From: a virus
Virus record (IMG/VR): IMGVR_UViG_3300028883_000025
Coordinates: 1 to 35,510 of that record
Reading direction: 5' to 3' (one strand)
DNA: 35,510 bases
In this document: positions 13,394-18,913 of the stretch, piece by piece
Layout of the letters: every line of letters starts with the position of its first letter
Position numbering within the stretch: position 1 is the first letter of the stretch
Notes under the pieces: generated by a model
What the model was told of the DNA's origin: nothing
The model's input: the letters and a program-made list of their open reading frames with translations, nothing else
Databases searched by the model: none
Translations under genes and position numbers: made by a program

Positions 13394-13654
13394 ATGGAAA
13401 AAATTAATAAAGAAGAATTTTATAAAACAGCTATTAAAGCAAGGACTAGAAGTCTTGAAGATACACCTATTTTAAAAGAGCTTAATAAACTAGAAATTAA
13501 CGAAGGTGTGAAACTTCTTAAAGACGAATGGAATAAAACAACAACTTTTCCATCTTATGTGCAACAGTCATTTAGAAGTTGTAGAAGCGAAAAGAAATTT
13601 ACATCTCACGTCTTAAAAGATGGTACAGGTTGGTTAGTTTTAAGAATTAAATAA
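13394..13654 (+). CDS. Small basic protein of unknown function
   Basis: 86 residues, mixed alpha/beta: helices around KEEFYKTAIKARTRSLED and EGVKLLKDEWNK, and a C-terminal strand GTGWLVLRIK. Rich in Lys and Arg, so nucleic-acid contact is possible. No family recognised. It follows the fourth linker repeat. Confidence 0.55.
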   Translation: MEKINKEEFYKTAIKARTRSLEDTPILKELNKLEINEGVKLLKDEWNKTTTFPSYVQQSFRSCRSEKKFTSHVLKDGTGWLVLRIK

Positions 13655-13659
13655 TATAT

Positions 13660-13812
13660 ATGCCAAAAAAAATTGAAGAAGAAAAATGTGAACATTGTTT
13701 TTACCCACTATCTGTGGATAGTGAATATGAGTTTATTGTTTTAGAATGTGCTAATTGTGGAGAAAAAATATGGAGACATACATTTTTTCTAACAATAGAA
13801 GAAAATTTATAA
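13660..13812 (+). CDS. Small zinc-ribbon protein
   Basis: 50 residues with CEHC (10-13) and CANCGEKIW (30-38), 16 residues apart, a standard small zinc ribbon. It ends the cassette run, 20 bases before a long perfect hairpin. Confidence 0.6.
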   Translation: MPKKIEEEKCEHCFYPLSVDSEYEFIVLECANCGEKIWRHTFFLTIEENL

Positions 13813-13831
13813 AATAAATCATCTTATAACC

Positions 13832-13968
13832 CACATCATAAAGAAACTTTGTGGTGTGAGATTAGAAAAGGATTTGTTTGTTACCGCCTACACATTAGTG
13901 TCAAATTTATTTTGGCTACGAAGCTAAAAGATTGAATCTATAGTGAGCAGACGTGCAGTGTGTAGGCG
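13832..13968 (+). ncRNA. Structured RNA element (two domains)
   Basis: Fills the gap 13813-14003. Domain 1 is a hairpin of 12 pairs (13832-13843 with 13847-13858, two G-T wobbles) closed by an AAA loop. Domain 2 is closed by CGCCTACACA (13885-13894) with TGTGTAGGCG (13959-13968), ten Watson-Crick pairs, and contains an inner hairpin of eight pairs (13910-13917 with 13922-13929) capped by ACGA. The size of domain 2 (84 nt) recalls a tRNA, but the acceptor length, T-loop and anticodon arm do not fit. No known family recognised. Confidence 0.65.
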
Positions 13969-13992
13969 ACAGTAAATAAAACCTATATAAAT

Positions 13993-14006
13993 AATTAAAC
14001 TATATG
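13993..14006 (+). repeat. Leader repeat AATTAAACTATATG, copy 1
   Basis: 14 bases that end in the start codon of the 14004 gene and recur exactly at 14145-14158 before the next gene. A second kind of repeated junction in this cassette region. Confidence 0.55.
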
Positions 14007-14150
14007 ATAACAACTATAATACTTTATATATGGAGTAAAATAGAAGGTGAACCAACCTTTATTCATGTTATTCTATTTATATTAACAGTATTTTGTTCCC
14101 TTAACACAGACTTTGCAATATTAAAATTTATAGGAAACTTAAACAATTAA
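14004..14150 (+). CDS. Small membrane protein
   Basis: 48 residues with two hydrophobic stretches, ITTIILYIW at the start and HVILFILTVFCSL (21-33). No family recognised; small membrane proteins in this phage may serve lysis or superinfection immunity. Confidence 0.5.
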   Translation: MITTIILYIWSKIEGEPTFIHVILFILTVFCSLNTDFAILKFIGNLNN

Positions 14151-14158
14151 ACTATATG
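14145..14158 (+). repeat. Leader repeat AATTAAACTATATG, copy 2
   Basis: Identical to 13993-14006 and again includes the start codon, here of the 14156 micro-gene. Confidence 0.55.
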
Positions 14159-14245
14159 CTAAAAGCAGTATTCGCAATCTTAACAGCAATCATTATACTC
14201 CTTATCTTGGGGATAGTTTTAGCATTTAATAATATAATAATATAA
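14156..14245 (+). CDS. Single-helix membrane micro-protein
   Basis: 29 residues, almost all one hydrophobic helix (AVFAILTAIIILLILGIVLA). Preceded by the leader repeat. Too small for family assignment; the composition and conserved-looking start support translation. Confidence 0.45.
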   Translation: MLKAVFAILTAIIILLILGIVLAFNNIII

Positions 14246-14249
14246 ATAT

Positions 14250-14417
14250 ATGCAATGTGAAGATAAGTTTATAGTAGACAAAAAAATACCTATAATTTAT
14301 TACTGCTTGAAGAAAAAAGGACACAAGGGGTTACATAAAAGTTTTAATTGCACAGGCAAAGTAAAACTTAAAATAAAACAAACTATTTATTGGGAAGTTT
14401 TTAATGGAAAAATATGA
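14250..14417 (+). CDS. Small basic protein of unknown function
   Basis: 55 residues with three spaced cysteines (Cys3, Cys19, Cys34) and many Lys (CLKKKGHKGLHK). May bind zinc with a His. Its stop overlaps the next start (ATGA). Confidence 0.45.
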   Translation: MQCEDKFIVDKKIPIIYYCLKKKGHKGLHKSFNCTGKVKLKIKQTIYWEVFNGKI

Positions 14418-14659
14418 AACCCCTCCTAACAACAATCTTAATCCTAATCCTAACAGCCCTACCTGTTAAGTCAGCAGACGAACACAAAATAACCATAACC
14501 GATGAGGGGATGACGACTTCTATTGAGTATGATGTAAATGTTTCGGCAACAGTTTTACCTTCAAGATTTTATGACTGTCTTCGTGGATGCTCCTGCGATT
14601 TTGAAGATGAAAAAATGTGTGAAGAAGTCTGCCGAGGGTTTTGCTATAATAATTTATAA
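14414..14659 (+). CDS. Small secreted cysteine-rich protein
   Basis: 81 residues. Signal peptide MKPLLTTILILILTALPVKS with likely cleavage before ADEHK. The mature part has a beta region and then six cysteines in a short C-terminal segment (CLRGCSCDF, CEEVCRGFC), suggesting a disulfide knot outside the cytoplasm. No family recognised. Coupled to the gene upstream. Confidence 0.55.
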   Translation: MKPLLTTILILILTALPVKSADEHKITITDEGMTTSIEYDVNVSATVLPSRFYDCLRGCSCDFEDEKMCEEVCRGFCYNNL

Positions 14660-14672
14660 TTAAATAAAATTT

Positions 14673-14852
14673 ATGGAAGAGCCAAATATAATTGAAATTA
14701 CAACAGTATTTAACGCAGTAGGTGTTGGATTTGTTTTTCAACCAATGTGGAAATCATTATTAATTTATATTTTTTTTCTTAGTATAGAAATAAATTTTGT
14801 TGCTAAGACTGAAAATAATAAATGGTTTAATTATCAACATATTTTAAGATAA
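14673..14852 (+). CDS. Small membrane protein
   Basis: 59 residues with a central hydrophobic stretch (LLIYIFFLSIEI, 29-40) and a weaker one before it (AVGVGFVF). No family recognised. Followed by a 250-base gap that carries a cloverleaf-like RNA. Confidence 0.45.
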   Translation: MEEPNIIEITTVFNAVGVGFVFQPMWKSLLIYIFFLSIEINFVAKTENNKWFNYQHILR

Positions 14853-14858
14853 CCAATT

Positions 14859-14872
14859 CATCTACATAGATG
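14859..14872 (+). other. Short hairpin before the cloverleaf RNA
   Basis: CATCT (14859-14863) pairs with AGATG (14868-14872) round an ACAT loop. No T-tract follows. It may be a minor 5' hairpin of the RNA that begins near 14889. Confidence 0.3.
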
Positions 14873-14888
14873 GTGAGTATTAAATTGT

Positions 14889-15040
14889 TTATTAAATAGC
14901 GGTACACCTTAATTCTCTGTCGTGGAAAATTAAGAGCTGGTTAGGTGGGTCTGATGTGTACTATTACCTATCCCACTAGGCGGTGAGGAAAACTATACAG
15001 ATAACGACTGGTAAGAAAACTCACTGCCGTTATTTAGTAA
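14889..15040 (+). ncRNA. Cloverleaf-like structured RNA of about 152 nt
   Basis: A closing stem pairs 14889-14900 with 15029-15040 (12 pairs, two wobbles). Inside are three arms: CTTAATT (14908-14914) with AATTAAG (14928-14934); GTGGG (14945-14949) with CCCAC (14972-14976); and GGCGGTGAG (14979-14987) with CTCACTGCC (15020-15028, one wobble). The last arm abuts the closing stem base for base, so the two would stack coaxially. Together they form a four-way junction with no clashes. The segment is richer in G and C than flanking genes and has no reading frame. It is far larger than a tRNA; no known family recognised. Confidence 0.7.
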
Positions 15041-15100
15041 ATAATTAAACAATAATCTTAAGATATTTTAAATAAGATAAATAAATAATATAAAAAAATT

Positions 15101-15385
15101 ATGATGGGAAAAATTGGAGTTGATTCAAACATCACTCAACAAACAAAACAAACGCCAATGGAAGAAGCATTGGCTTATTTAACAAACTCTCTTGATACAT
15201 TGTCTGACTCAGTGTCAAAATTACACGTTAGACTTAATCAGATTATGACAGAAACACCAGAAAAAGAAGGTTGCCAAGAAGAAATGGGGACTAGCGGATT
15301 AGCAGGGCAAATTTTAAAAAAAGGTGATATGGTAGTAGACATAAAAAATAGGGTTGATTATATTTTAAATTGTCTTGATATCTAA
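15101..15385 (+). CDS. Helical protein of unknown function
   Basis: 94 residues (ATG ATG start; 15104 is equally possible). Central amphipathic helix/coiled coil (EEALAYLTNSLDTLSDSVSK, then LHVRLNQIM), followed by a Gly-rich segment and a C-terminal helix. This pattern is common in small phage early proteins. The next frame begins at or just before its stop. Confidence 0.5.
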   Translation: MMGKIGVDSNITQQTKQTPMEEALAYLTNSLDTLSDSVSKLHVRLNQIMTETPEKEGCQEEMGTSGLAGQILKKGDMVVDIKNRVDYILNCLDI

Positions 15386-15561
15386 TACACTACGACAAAA
15401 AAACAATTAAAACCAGAGAACAATTAACTGACTTTATTGTTAGCCTAAGAGATGATGATGGACTGACTTTCAGGGAAATAGCTGAGTATTTAAAGACTTC
15501 TTATCAATTAGTCGCTTATTATTATCAAAAAAATGAAAATTCTAATAAAAATAGAGCATAA
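15385..15561 (+). CDS. HTH-like open frame without a standard start codon
   Basis: An open frame of 58 codons from ATA 15385 to TAA 15559. It encodes TREQLTDFIVSLRDDDGLTF, then REIAEYLKTSYQLVAYYY, a convincing helix-turn-helix of the resolvase/sigma-like type. No ATG, GTG or TTG precedes the domain in this frame, and a TGA closes it at 15376. Options are an ATA or ATT start, a frameshift from the 15101 gene (whose stop lies at 15383-15385), or a decayed gene. The next gene overlaps its end by 29 bases, typical for live genes here. Confidence 0.45.
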   Translation: MHYDKKTIKTREQLTDFIVSLRDDDGLTFREIAEYLKTSYQLVAYYYQKNENSNKNRA

Positions 15562-15673
15562 AGACCTGCCTAAACTCGTAAAATTAATTGACGAAGTAAG
15601 AGGCGTTAAGGAATACGAGGGCATAACCAAAAGCGTTGATAATGCCAATAGGGAATTTAATAAATTAAAATAA
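15533..15673 (+). CDS. Small basic protein of unknown function
   Basis: 46 residues, KILIKIEHKDLPKLVKLIDE then EVRGVKEYEG, a beta-alpha mini-domain. It overlaps the HTH-like frame by 29 bases and precedes the next ATG by 3 bases. No family recognised. Confidence 0.5.
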   Translation: MKILIKIEHKDLPKLVKLIDEVRGVKEYEGITKSVDNANREFNKLK

Positions 15674-15676
15674 AAA

Positions 15677-15919
15677 ATGAAAATAGCCAAAGACATAAAA
15701 ATATACATAGACAAAGACTTAAAGGAAATGACTGTTTTTAAAAAAGCCTTAGTAGCTTTAAGAAAAGTAGACCAGTTTGAGCTCAGCACAGGGATTATTA
15801 CTATTTTTATAGACTCTAAAAATTATTCAGACCTTTTTATATCAGATGACTGGGAAGATATTAGACGATGTACTGATAAAGAATGGGGTTATTATTTTAA
15901 AAATGTGTTAAATGATTAA
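15677..15919 (+). CDS. Small alpha/beta protein of unknown function
   Basis: 80 residues: an N-terminal strand (IKIYIDKD), a helix (VFKKALVALRKVD) and a strand pair (GIITIFIDSKNYSDLFI), with an acidic Trp-containing end (SDDWEDIRRC). Overlaps the HNH-like gene by 8 bases. Function unknown. Confidence 0.5.
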   Translation: MKIAKDIKIYIDKDLKEMTVFKKALVALRKVDQFELSTGIITIFIDSKNYSDLFISDDWEDIRRCTDKEWGYYFKNVLND

Positions 15920-16325
15920 ACCAATCCTCAAAATTAAAAAGAAAAGAAACCAAAGTATTGGCTATTGGCAAAGAAAAGCCGATAAAGTATTGCAAGACAT
16001 AGGCAGAATAATGTATGAAAAAAAGGGTTGTTTAATATGTGGTGGAGTATATTCTTGTCTTCATCACTATGTATTGAAATCAAATAGCACAGAATTAAGG
16101 TATAACCTTAAAAATTGTATTAATATTTGTAATAAATGCCACTGTAACCACCACCAACACAAAGACAGCACAATTCACGCACAAATAGATATTATCAAAG
16201 GACAAGAATGGATTGAAGAAATATTAATGCTAAAAAAACAAGGGATAGGTAAAAATTACGGTTATGTATGGTATAGAGAAAAATATTATGAATTAGAACA
16301 AGCTAAAAAGTTATTAACACCCTAG
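15912..16325 (+). CDS. HNH/NinG-like nuclease
   Basis: 137 residues. CLICGG (about 38-43) and CNKCH (about 74-78) frame the zinc site, with SCLHHYVLKSNST between; a His pair, an RYNLKNC segment (the central Asn of HNH) and CNHHQH follow, matching the beta-beta-alpha-metal layout of lambda NinG and related HNH proteins. HNH proteins next to terminase genes often assist DNA packaging cleavage, and this gene directly precedes the packaging promoter and terminase genes. Alternatively it is a NinG-type recombination nuclease. Confidence 0.65.
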   Translation: MIKPILKIKKKRNQSIGYWQRKADKVLQDIGRIMYEKKGCLICGGVYSCLHHYVLKSNSTELRYNLKNCINICNKCHCNHHQHKDSTIHAQIDIIKGQEWIEEILMLKKQGIGKNYGYVWYREKYYELEQAKKLLTP

Positions 16326-16329
16326 ACTG

Positions 16330-16358
16330 TTTACAAAATTGTTTAAATGTTATATAAT
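16330..16358 (+). promoter_or_regulatory. Strong sigma70-type promoter for packaging/structural genes
   Basis: TTTACA (16330-16335), a 17-base spacer, then TATAAT (16353-16358): one mismatch from full consensus at ideal spacing. Transcription should begin near 16365. It lies right after the stop of the HNH-like gene and reads into the terminase region. Confidence 0.75.
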
Positions 16359-16364
16359 AAGATT

Positions 16365-16600
16365 AAACAGGTGTCATAGAGCAAGGACTAGTAATAGTTC
16401 CAACAACCTTGCTAGAAGACATTTCAAAAACAAACAGCTTATATCCTTAAATGGAAATAGGAAAAGGGAGAAATACCTTTATAGACTAATCATTGATATA
16501 ATTAGCCATTCCTGCCTTCGATTTAATTTTGCGTGGGGCAAAACTAATTGTTTTTTTCAGCTCTTTATTCTTTGAATAGAGGGCAGGAATTATTAATCTC
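16365..16600 (+). ncRNA. Long structured 5' leader of the packaging operon
   Basis: The 341-base gap holds a leader of about 300 nt. Near the start, TGTC/GACA and AGCAAGG (16380-16386)/CCTTGCT (16407-16413) form a two-part hairpin. Further on, ATTCCTGCC (16508-16516) pairs perfectly with GGCAGGAAT (16582-16590), enclosing TTTTGC/GCAAAA (16527-16543) and CTCT..ATTC/GAAT..AGAG (16561-16581). An alternative stem AATTAG (16500-16505)/CTAATT (16544-16549) stands one base before seven T (16551-16557) and excludes the 9-bp stem. This fits a regulated terminator/antiterminator leader. A 78-codon frame here overlaps the promoter and is not credible. Confidence 0.55.
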
Positions 16601-16666
16601 GATCAATGCTTGTCAAGAATAAATTAAGTATTCATTAAAAACTCACTATGTGGGTTGTTTTGCGTT

Positions 16667-16792
16667 ATGAGTAATACATCAACAACTTTAAAAGACAAAG
16701 AGTTAAAGATTAAAGTAACCCATAAGGGAAGAGTATTTAAAACCTGGAACGAACTAAAAAAACATTATACAGAGAAATTTAATAAAAAATAA
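16667..16792 (+). CDS. Small basic protein of unknown function
   Basis: 41 residues; KIKVTHKGRVFKTWNELKKH resembles short phage proteins with a beta hairpin and one helix. First coding gene after the long leader, and its stop overlaps the next start (TAATG). Confidence 0.5.
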   Translation: MSNTSTTLKDKELKIKVTHKGRVFKTWNELKKHYTEKFNKK

Positions 16793-17004
16793 TGCTATAT
16801 AAAAAAGGAGATACAGTAAAGTTTCTAGGTCAACCTATGGACAAGCCAAACGGTAGATTAGAAGAGCTTACAGGAAAAATAATACATACATCAAAAGACA
16901 GAACATACAAGCGATTAATAGAAGTATATCTTTATGACGTGGAGCTAGAAGACTATACTGTATATAAGATGACAGCAGACGATATAATAACTAAGATTAT
17001 ATAA
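16792..17004 (+). CDS. Small beta-rich (SH3-like) protein
   Basis: 70 residues: KKGDTVKFLGQPMDKPNGRL at the start and alternating strands (GKIIHTSKDRTYKRLIEVYL) look like a small beta barrel with a KGDxV opening, as in SH3/KOW-type domains. No family certain. Coupled to the upstream gene and 19 bases before the small terminase candidate. Confidence 0.5.
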   Translation: MLYKKGDTVKFLGQPMDKPNGRLEELTGKIIHTSKDRTYKRLIEVYLYDVELEDYTVYKMTADDIITKII

Positions 17005-17023
17005 AAAAAATGATTTAAATTAT

Positions 17024-17305
17024 ATGCCGTTCGAAAAAGGAAACAAGTTATATAAAAAAAGAAAAAAATCAGGTAGGGAAGGATTTGGTATTGAAAACGC
17101 TAAAAAACACTTACTTGAACAAGCCTATTGGATAGTAAACAAACAACTAGAAAAACAAAAAAAAGAATTAACTGAAAAAGAAAAGATTGAATTAGCTAAG
17201 CAAGTTGTTTTAAAGGAATTAGGAAGTAAAATAGATTTAGGCTTTGGCGATAAAAAACTTAAAAAAGTTTTAGTAGAGTTTAAAGATGGAGACGATAAAA
17301 ATTGA
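17024..17305 (+). CDS. Candidate small terminase subunit
   Basis: 93 residues, very Lys/Glu-rich. The opening MPFEKGNKLYKKRKKSGREG is typical of short phage small-terminase proteins (PFxxGNKLxxKR). It is followed by helices and no obvious zinc site. Position supports the call: directly before the large terminase and overlapping its start by 20 bases. It is shorter than most small terminases and no HTH is obvious, so the assignment is by N-terminal motif and context. Confidence 0.55.
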   Translation: MPFEKGNKLYKKRKKSGREGFGIENAKKHLLEQAYWIVNKQLEKQKKELTEKEKIELAKQVVLKELGSKIDLGFGDKKLKKVLVEFKDGDDKN

Positions 17306-18563
17306 AATCCCAGCAGAATATAAAGAGCTTTTTACTGACTGGTGGAGAGAAGCAGCAATATACGGTGGCAGATATTCATTAAAATCACATACAGTGGCTA
17401 GATATTTACTTATTAGAGCCAGACAACAAAAGACCAGAGTTCTATGTTGTAGAGAGTTCCAAACATCAATAAAAGAAAGCTCACATCAATTATTAGCCGA
17501 TTTAATAGAATATTACGGGCTTAATGATTTTACTGTAACCGATAATTCCATTATAAACAAAGAAACAGGCTCAGACTTTCTATTTAAAGGACTATGGAAC
17601 AACGAACAAGGAATTAAATCAACCGAAGGTGTTGATATAGCCTGGGTAGAAGAAGCTCAAACCGTAAGCAACAATAGTTTGGAGGTATTAACCCCAACCG
17701 TAAGAAAAGATAATTCTAAGATAATTTACACCTATAACAGACTTTTAGAAGAAGACCCAGTACATAAGAGATTGGTAATTGAAGGCAGACCGAATACTTT
17801 AATAATCAACCATAACTACGATATAGCCGAAAAATACGGATGGATGCCTGATGTTATTAAACAGGAGATGGAAGACGATAAAGAGAAGCGACCAGCTTTA
17901 TATGAACATAAATGGCTTGGTAAACCTGAAAGCAAAGGCAGAAGAATATATACAGGCTGGGAATGCTACGAAACAGTACCTAAAACAGCCAGACTTGAAC
18001 GATATGGATTAAACTTTGGATATTCAGCTCACCCATTAGGATTAATAGCTCTTTATTATTACAACGGAGGGTATATAGTAGACCAGATAATGTACGGGCT
18101 AGGATATAGCAATAGAAACGTAGCTGATATGCTTAAAAACCTTGAAAAAGCCCTTGTAATAGCCGACAGTGAAGATTCTAAGAGTATTGAGGAAATAAGA
18201 GGCTACAGAATAAACATAATCGGCAGTGAAAAGAAAGTAAAAAGGTCTTTAAACTTAAAAGCAGGAACTAAAAAGAAATATAAAAAATGGAGCATTCAGA
18301 TAGTACAGAATGAGAAAATTGGCTATACTAAAAGAAGCGTAGACGTTGAAAGAGAATATCAGAACTTCTTATGGATGACAGACCCAAGAACAGGTCAAAT
18401 ATTAGACGAACCAGAAGAACCTTTTCACTATTCTATGGATGCTATAAAATACGCTGTATGTTCATTAGCACCAGTTATTAATAAACAAGAGTATATTAAT
18501 CAAAACTTCTTGAATAATATGCCAAGTCAAACAAATGCCAGACCAGCCAACCCAGCCAGGTAA
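17286..18563 (+). CDS. terL: Terminase large subunit
   Basis: 425 residues. ATPase: Walker A-like GGRYSLKS (27-34) and Walker B region DIAWVEEA (117-124) with the catalytic Glu; IIYTYNR at 146-152 is the coupling motif. Nuclease: LNFGYSAHP (242-250), VIADSEDSKSIEE (291-303) and YSMDAIKYAV (382-391) are the three RuvC-like acidic motifs. It powers DNA packaging and cuts the genome. Oddly the first acidic position, Asp in typical DFG-type sequences, is Asn243 here, while Asp294 and Asp385 are kept. Length is normal for headful-type terminases. Confidence 0.92.
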   Translation: METIKIEIPAEYKELFTDWWREAAIYGGRYSLKSHTVARYLLIRARQQKTRVLCCREFQTSIKESSHQLLADLIEYYGLNDFTVTDNSIINKETGSDFLFKGLWNNEQGIKSTEGVDIAWVEEAQTVSNNSLEVLTPTVRKDNSKIIYTYNRLLEEDPVHKRLVIEGRPNTLIINHNYDIAEKYGWMPDVIKQEMEDDKEKRPALYEHKWLGKPESKGRRIYTGWECYETVPKTARLERYGLNFGYSAHPLGLIALYYYNGGYIVDQIMYGLGYSNRNVADMLKNLEKALVIADSEDSKSIEEIRGYRINIIGSEKKVKRSLNLKAGTKKKYKKWSIQIVQNEKIGYTKRSVDVEREYQNFLWMTDPRTGQILDEPEEPFHYSMDAIKYAVCSLAPVINKQEYINQNFLNNMPSQTNARPANPAR

Positions 18564-18801
18564 ATATAAAATAGAATTAAAAATTGGAGACTTTGAAACT
18601 AAAGCAGAAGCCGATAATGTTTTTGACGCTTTATCCAAACTAAAGAAACCAGAACAAATTAAAGAACTGGCTTATTTTAAGATTATATTTAATAACAGTA
18701 AGCTAGAAAGAAGACTGACCGTACCGAAACTAACCTCATTATTCGGCAGACCAGTTTATAGAAAGATAATGGCTAAACAGCTAGAGTCTTATTTAAGATA
18801 G
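18535..18801 (+). CDS. Small protein between terminase and portal
   Basis: 88 residues, overlapping the terminase end by 29 bases. YKIELKIGDFETKAEADNVF then ALSKLKKPEQ give a beta-alpha fold, followed by a basic C-terminus (RPVYRKIMAKQLESYLR). No family recognised. Last gene before the attenuator-like RNA. Confidence 0.55.
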   Translation: MPDQPTQPGKYKIELKIGDFETKAEADNVFDALSKLKKPEQIKELAYFKIIFNNSKLERRLTVPKLTSLFGRPVYRKIMAKQLESYLR

Positions 18802-18811
18802 AATATAAAAT

Positions 18812-18911
18812 CCCGTTCAATACTTGGTAGTGTCTTTAAAGGCTACTAATCTTTGAACGGGTATTAGCTATCCTTAAAAGGCACTACTTAGATAATTAAG
18901 TAGTGTTTTTT
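18812..18911 (+). promoter_or_regulatory. Attenuator-like RNA with alternative terminator and antiterminator
   Basis: Terminator: CACTACTTA (18882-18890) pairs with TAAGTAGTG (18897-18905), nine perfect pairs, then six T (18906-18911), ending 2 bases before the portal ATG. Upstream hairpin P1: CCCGTTCAA (18812-18820) with TTGAACGGG (18853-18861), containing P2 (18824-18830 with 18843-18849). Antiterminator: GTAGTGTCTTT (18827-18837, in P2) pairs with AAAGGCACTAC (18877-18887), 11 pairs with one wobble, which removes six bases from the terminator's left arm. So P2 plus terminator and the antiterminator exclude each other. The trigger is unknown. Confidence 0.75.
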
Positions 18912-18913
18912 AT

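Noticed and set aside
13885-13968. tRNA gene
   Set aside because: The 84-nt size and closed stem suggested one, but the closing stem has ten pairs, there is no TTC-type T-loop, no D-loop GG and no CCA-like end.
16339-16575. 78-codon + strand frame upstream of the packaging genes
   Set aside because: It begins inside the spacer of a near-consensus promoter and runs through strong RNA stems. The protein is unstructured, basic and Cys-poor without family features.
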